Origin: Otis tarda
Taxonomy: Eukaryota > Chordata > Aves > Otidiformes > Otididae
Assembly (NCBI GenBank): GCA_026413225.1
Contig: CM048557.1
Span: forward strand, 23,786,871 to 23,850,870
Direction of reading: 5' to 3'
Length of the DNA stretch: 64,000 bases
Shown piece by piece: positions 58,630-64,000 of this stretch (positions within the stretch are counted from its first letter, which is position 1; every line of letters begins with the position of its first letter). The position numbers and the translations under genes are program-made. Under the pieces are notes generated by a model that was given only the letters and a program-made list of their open reading frames with translations, was not told the DNA's origin and ran no database searches.

Positions 58630-59747
58630 TCATAGAATCATAGAATGGGATGAGTTGGAAGGGACCTTGAAGATCATCTAGATCCAGCGCCCCTGCCCTG
58701 GGCAGAGACCACTAGGCCAGGTCAATCAAAGCCCCATCCAGGCTGGCCTTGAACATTTCCAGGGATGGGGCATCCACAACTTCTCTGAGTAACCTGTTCC
58801 AGTGCCTCACCATCCTCACAGTAAAAAATTTCTTCCTTATGTCTAATCTAAATCTATGTTCTTCTAGTTTAAAGCCATTACCCATTGTCCTATCACTACA
58901 TGCCCGTGTCAAAAGTTCCTCCACAGTTTTATTGTAGGCCTCCTTTAGGTACTGGAAGGCCACTATAAGGTCTTCCCGGAGCCTTCTCTTCTCCAGGCTA
59001 AACAGCCCCAACTCTCTCAGCCTGTCTTCACAGGAAAGGTGCTCCAGGCCTCTGATCATCTTTGTGGCCCTCCTCTGGAATCGCTCCAGCAGGTCCATGT
59101 CCTTCTTATGTTGGTAGATCCAGAGCTGAATGCACTACTCCAGGTGGGATCTCACCAGAGTGGAGCAGAGGAGGAGAATCACCTCCCTCGGCCTGCTGGC
59201 CACGCTTCCTCTGATGCAGGCCAGGATGTAGTTGGCTTTCTTGACTGCAAATGCACATTGCCAGCTCATGTTGGGCTTCTCGTCCACCAGCATTCCCAAG
59301 TCCTTCTCCTCAGGGCTGCTCTCAATCCGTTCTCTGCCCAGCCTGTCTTTGTGCCTGCGATTGCCACGACCCAGGTGCAGGATTTTGCACTTGGCCTGGT
59401 TGAACTTCATGAGGTTGGCACAGGGCCCACCTCTCCAGCCTGTCTAGGTCCCTCTGGATGGCATACCTTCCCTCCAGTGTGTTGATCACACCACATAGCT
59501 TGGCGTCATTGGCAAAGTTCTAACAATAAAGGTATTAAATAGGGCTGGTCACAATACTGACTCCAGAGGAATGCCACTCATCACTGGTCTCCACTTGGAC
59601 ATCAAGCTGCTGACCGCAACTCTTTGAGTGCGACCACCCAGCCAATTCCTTATCCACTGAGTGGTCCATCCATCAGTTCCATGTCTCTCCAGATTAGAGA
59701 CAAGCATGTTGTGCAAGACAGTGTCAAATGCTTTGCACAAGTCCAGG
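58630..59747 (-). mobile_element. CR1 LINE, 1.1 kb, minus orientation (5'-truncated)
   Basis: The 3' end is at 58630 (TCATAGAATCATAGAATGGG). The element reads upstream through the RT C-terminus to DLCKAFDTV at 59747. It is more diverged than the 21.6, 46.6 and 54.9 kb copies. It has an internal deletion of about 40-50 bp near 59520, between SGIP and the catalytic box. Confidence 0.95.
58712..59740 (-). pseudogene. CR1 ORF2 RT C-terminal remnant
   Basis: The minus-strand order is [19 protein letters not shown], then [17 protein letters not shown], then FANDAKL in place of FADDTKL. Next come [27 protein letters not shown], and finally [20 protein letters not shown] and [17 protein letters not shown]. 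Several frameshifts separate these pieces. The RT motif B segment (SGIPLESVL) has no 4-nt or 7-nt deletion, unlike the 46.6 and 54.9 kb copies, although PQG has changed to PLE. Confidence 0.9.
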
Positions 59748-62700
59748 AAAGTGAATTTACCAATTAATCATGCCTCTTGCATAGTGTAACGTCATTTTCC
59801 AGTTAATTACAGATCTTAAAATACTTATGTTCTGCTGTCAACAGTCCATTTGTTTCGCTAGTAGAATTTTAAATTGTTTGTCTCATGTTTCATGATGGTG
59901 TACTTCCATTAAAATGATATATTTTGATAGAACTCAGAACTTAAATTAAAAATTATTAATAAATGTGTCTTTGTAAAGGTAAACAAAATAAGTATCTTCC
60001 TTTTTTGTTTATGATTACCTTTGAGATTGTTGTTTGTTTTGCCTTAAGTTCTAACAGAATTTCTATACTTAGTTTTTAAGAACTTATTATTCACTTATGT
60101 GAATTGCAGCAAGCACCTGAGGATTATTTTCTTTATAAATATATCATTGTATAGACTTCACTGTATGTGTTGTAGAATCAAATTAAAACCTTTTTCCTTA
60201 ACAGCAGTGAATCGATGGTGGACTTCATCTGGTGAAAATAAACCCTGATGAATGACTCCTATGTTGGAAACACTGAGAAAGGTCAGTTACACGTTCCTTA
60301 GCAAATATGCCATCTAGAGTCAGTCAGTATGTAGTCTGTAGATGCATGTGCCCTCTTGTACTTGTAGTTATGTCTTCTGAGATAAGAAAGAAATTTTGTA
60401 CCAATGCAAGTAATCCAGTAAATAAACAATAAGCATTTTTTTTTTATAATTAGGAAGGGAAAATTATGCAGCATCTAATTATAACCTGTGGAATTCTTTG
60501 CTAGAGGGATTCAATAATCGACATTCATATTTTTTTTCACAAAATAATTTTAATAGGATTGGATAATTCCAGGTCTAATATGAAATGTATTTTATGCATG
60601 ATCAGATCAAGATAATAATTTTTTTTGCTTCTGAGTGTAGGCAGACCAATGCAAGAGGAGAAAAATTTACATACCTCTCTCTCCTGTCATGATAGATATC
60701 TTGGAAGATGTAGACCTGGTGTTTCATTTTATTTTGACATAATTGTGATGGGAGAACAGAGCAGATCGAGGGATGGATATTGCCCTGCTTCAGCATTAGA
60801 TATCAGCCTAGGATTATTCCAGCTACTGAATTAGTTCTCAAAATATTATGGCATAATATATGTCAACACACTAAAAACAAAAGGAGCAAGGTATAGCTAA
60901 CATAACAATAAGTTTAATTAGGTAAAAACTTCTTATTCTCTCTTTTCATTCCACCTTTTTAAAGAAATCATTTTACAGCTTGATTAAGAGGTTCGCAAAA
61001 CCAACTTTTTATGCAAACAATAACAAAATGTGTAGTCATCACTATTGGTGAAAGCATGATTTTCAAATTCCAATCTAGTTAGAGTTTGTTTATTTTTGTG
61101 TGAATGTTGACAAAATAAATACAGGGATTTATAGAAGTTAAAAGCTTTTAGCTTAAAAAGAAGAAAAAACTTTTGATTATTTGCTTCTATTATACTTGGT
61201 TGTTTTTTCCTTATAAAATTAGACACTAAGTAGGAACACCAACACAAAGAAGAGAATAATCAAGCTTGAAAATAAGCCATACAACAAAACTGGCCAAGGC
61301 AAAATTACCTGTCTTTAATAGTTTGAGTATGATGCTTATGACATAACATGAATTATTTTTCTTATAAATGAATCAGACTGACACTTAGTCATTATTAGCC
61401 AGAGTGCTATGCTTATAGATTCCTTCCCAAGAGGAATCCGTCTCTGTAGGTCTTTAAGACGTAAGAGATTTTTATGATCAACTGACCTTACATCCTTACT
61501 AGACTTGTAGAAATGGAACTCCAAATTTCTGTATCTTTCATAATGACATACAGCAGAAATAAAACATAAAAGCATGGTTACTGCCATCTGATTGTATTTT
61601 AAACATTTTAACTACTTAAGACTCATACTCCCCTACAACTACAATAGCTTCCCTTATTTACAGGAAAAATTAGTGTCTATGTCTTTTGCAATAATTGTAA
61701 GGAAAATGCATTCTCCTCAGATTATAATATTGGAAAGTAGTCGGTGGAATGGTATTAGTAAAAAAGGATTTTCTGGTCTCTCAGTTCATTTTCGTCTTCT
61801 GTTCGAATTAATGCAGTGTTGGAGGAAGTAGCTGACTTTAAAAGTATCAACTCAAATCCCAGTCTGTTGTTTCTTCCTTTGAGCCCAAAGGTGTTAACAT
61901 GTTACTCCTCCACTTCTTGCAGCTTCAGTGATGTGAAGAAATGTATTTTCATATAGAGAACTCAGGATCCCAATTATGTCAGTCAGTTGAGGTAGCATAA
62001 AGTCTTGAGTTAGTTGCAAATAATAGATAATAACACTAAAATCAGTTTGTCTCATTACACTGTAAGAAATCTGATGTGTTCCTATGCTCATAATTATGGT
62101 TATTCCTCCACAATGTTCCATGAGATCTTTCAGTGGTATCTTCCTTTGACAAGATAAAACCAGAATGGTCAGAGCATCCTACAGTATCTTTAGACTTTTC
62201 CCATAGTATTATAAAACTCTACTACTGAAAAAAAAACCAAGCTAAATGCTCCCATTTCTGTAGGGTTTACTTTTCTAATTAGGTGGCAGTGCTATTTTTG
62301 TTCTTTTTGTTCCCTGGCCTGCTTTCTTTTTCTTCTTCTTTTTTTTCTTTTTTTACTATTTGATAGGATATGCTTAGAGTTCATAATACTGTCTATACAT
62401 ATTGTTTTAACAAATGAATCAAATATTGACAAAAGTCCTTATTCTAGTCAAGGGCTTACTATAAGATGAATGATACAGACACGCCAAATCATAATTTTAA
62501 AATTTAAAAAAAAGAAAACCCTACTTTTAATTCAAAATATTGCAAGAAACTTTTTGCTATATCTGTCTCTTTCTGAAAGTATCAAGAGATTCATCATACC
62601 CAGCAAAACCCAGATCTGTTTAAATTTCTTCTTAAAATTACACTAGCTCCGAGCTTCAAAGGCACAGTTGTATTTCTACAGCTGTCAATGAAAGCTTAAA

Positions 62701-64000
62701 GTGAGGAGAAAGAACCAGGATCTCTGCATTAGTAATTTACTGGAATTATCTGTAGAAGGAGGAGGGGGAAATAGAGCAGAGGCTATACTCAAGAAAAAGA
62801 TAAATAAATAAAAAGAGAGAAAAGAAAAAGGCAGAAAGAAAGAATAAAAGTGAGTAGCTTGTTCAAGAGTGAAGCTGGACTGCACTTTTGCCCTGTCTAA
62901 CCTTGGTTCAGCACTGTAGGAGATTTTCAGCTTTTGCCGCCTGTGCCTAGACTGCCAGCCCCAGCTCAGTTCAATGCATCCTTCTGCAGGCAGTCCCTGG
63001 GTTTTCCACATCTCTCAACGTGGTACTTTCCAGCTGAGTTTTACCAGAATGTAGCCTGCTTTAATTCTCTTCTGTGCACTGCCTGTGGCTGAAAAGGAGT
63101 TGGTTTCATTTATTTATTTACTTTGATTAAAAGGCAGTAGAATTAAAGATGAGCCAAAACAAACCCCAAAGCTTTGGCTTCTATCAAGTGGAAATCAACT
63201 GTATCCAGCTCTCTGTCTAATCCCTAAATTAAGGTCAAATGAACCTCTGCATCTGAGACCTTCTGAACTTCACTCTTGGGAGGTTAGCCCCATCTCTAAT
63301 AAAATCAGCTGTTTATACAAAGAAGAAAAAGAATATAATCCCCTTGAACAGGAGAGCAATGTCATATTAAAAGATACTCTTTCTTGACAGACATTTTTTC
63401 CTAATGGTACAGAATAGGCTGTGTGTCTACAGAAGAAATCCAGTTTCATGTGCTGTAAGCGCAACCAGACCCACTTTCAGAGTAAAGATTCTGAAACAGG
63501 ATATGCTCAATAGGGCAGTCCCACTGCACTGCATTTCTGATGTGCCACGGTGTGTGTTATCAACAGGCTTAGTGGTTTCGTTTGAACAGATAGCAAACTC
63601 TGCATGGCTTCCCTCACTCTTATTCTTTTACCAAAAATTAACATCTTTTTCCTCCTGCCACTGCAGAATACTTCAGGGAAAGCAGATAGCCCTGTTGTCT
63701 TCATGCACTGTGGAGTTTATTAATGAAAGAACCAATTCCTACCACCGTGGCACCTTTAAAAACTTATTAAATTACAGCAATAATTTTCTGTTAGTCATGT
63801 TTCTGATCCTGTTTGGGTTTAAAGTTATGGCTCATTATGTTTAGCATCTGCTTTATGGACACTGTTTTCTCATTGTGAGTAAATCAATAAATCAACTAGA
63901 GGCAGTAAGCTTTGCATAGATTTGCGGTAAAGAAATTGAAAATTGCATCAAATAACTTTTCCTACTACAGGCGTATCTGGAAAAGAGAGAATATTGGCAG
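59748..64000. other. AT-rich non-coding stretch
   Basis: No identified gene. It holds a candidate non-coding exon at 60205-60281 and a possible splice acceptor at 63967-63970 (see findings). There is a purine-rich stretch around 62755-62850. The 146-codon frame at 63404-63844 matches nothing I recognise and has poor coding character. Confidence 0.45.
60205..60281 (+). other. Candidate spliced non-coding exon
   Basis: A good acceptor (CCTTTTTCCTTAACAG) is followed by 77 bp and a strong donor (GAGAAAG then GTCAGT). All three frames contain stops, so if used it is untranslated or part of a long non-coding RNA. Such pairs also arise by chance. Confidence 0.15.

Noticed and set aside
63404-63844. 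146-codon plus-strand frame
   Set aside because: No recognisable domain, no Kozak or splice context that stands out, and composition is like the neighbouring non-coding DNA. Kept only as a note.

Overview
The window looks like bird nuclear DNA. Most of it is AT-rich and non-coding, and the islands of readable protein are almost all retroelements. CR1 LINEs dominate and carry the avian-type 3' end (octamer repeats of the ATTCTATG kind), an ORF1 esterase domain and an ORF2 endonuclease/reverse transcriptase. There are also ERV-L-like (class III) retrovirus remnants and one family of about 1.1 kb LTRs flanked by 5-bp target duplications. I found no cellular gene that I can name, no rRNA, tRNA or CRISPR, and nothing bacterial. 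The species cannot be fixed from this sequence alone.

Layout. 1-2.0 kb: nothing recognised. 2.0-3.3 kb: two LTR pieces facing each other, the minus-strand one attached to an integrase C-terminus. 3.35-3.5 kb: a GC-rich minisatellite. 3.64-7.35 kb: a short CR1 tail split by an ERV-L-like provirus (5' LTR, primer-binding site, gag-like remnant, RT, RNase H, integrase stub) that has no 3' LTR. 9.23-9.31 kb: an interstitial telomeric (TTAGGG) block. 11.0-11.9 kb: LTR fragment. 17.2 and 17.7 kb: an 87-bp direct repeat. 18.8-19.1 kb: a 310-bp purine-strand repeat abutting a CR1 3' end. 19.1-20.3 kb: old CR1 pieces ending in a palindrome. 21.6-25.1 kb: a 3.5 kb minus-strand CR1 with a nearly intact ORF2. 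27.5-28.6 kb (+) and 37.5-38.7 kb (-): two solo LTRs of one family with perfect 5-bp target duplications. 40.4-40.8 kb: CR1 fragment. 43.2-43.9 kb: a fourth member of the LTR family. 46.65-51.14 kb: an essentially full-length but broken CR1. 54.9-57.0 kb and 58.6-59.7 kb: two 5'-truncated CR1 copies. The remainder, including 28.6-37.5 kb and 59.7-64 kb, is AT-rich sequence with no recognised gene.

No set of genes here works together as a cellular pathway. The biology is retrotransposition and its leftovers. The strongest observations are: (1) two independent CR1 insertions that share the same 4-nt and 7-nt deletions in the RT, which implies a defective source copied in trans; (2) an ERV without a 3' LTR sitting exactly at a break in a CR1; (3) inverted, TSD-flanked solo LTRs and long CR1 repeats that could mediate rearrangement; (4) a short telomeric block away from any visible chromosome end. 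I did not find a convincing undescribed biological system. Weak hints of host exons (60.2 kb and the right edge) are reported as candidates only.
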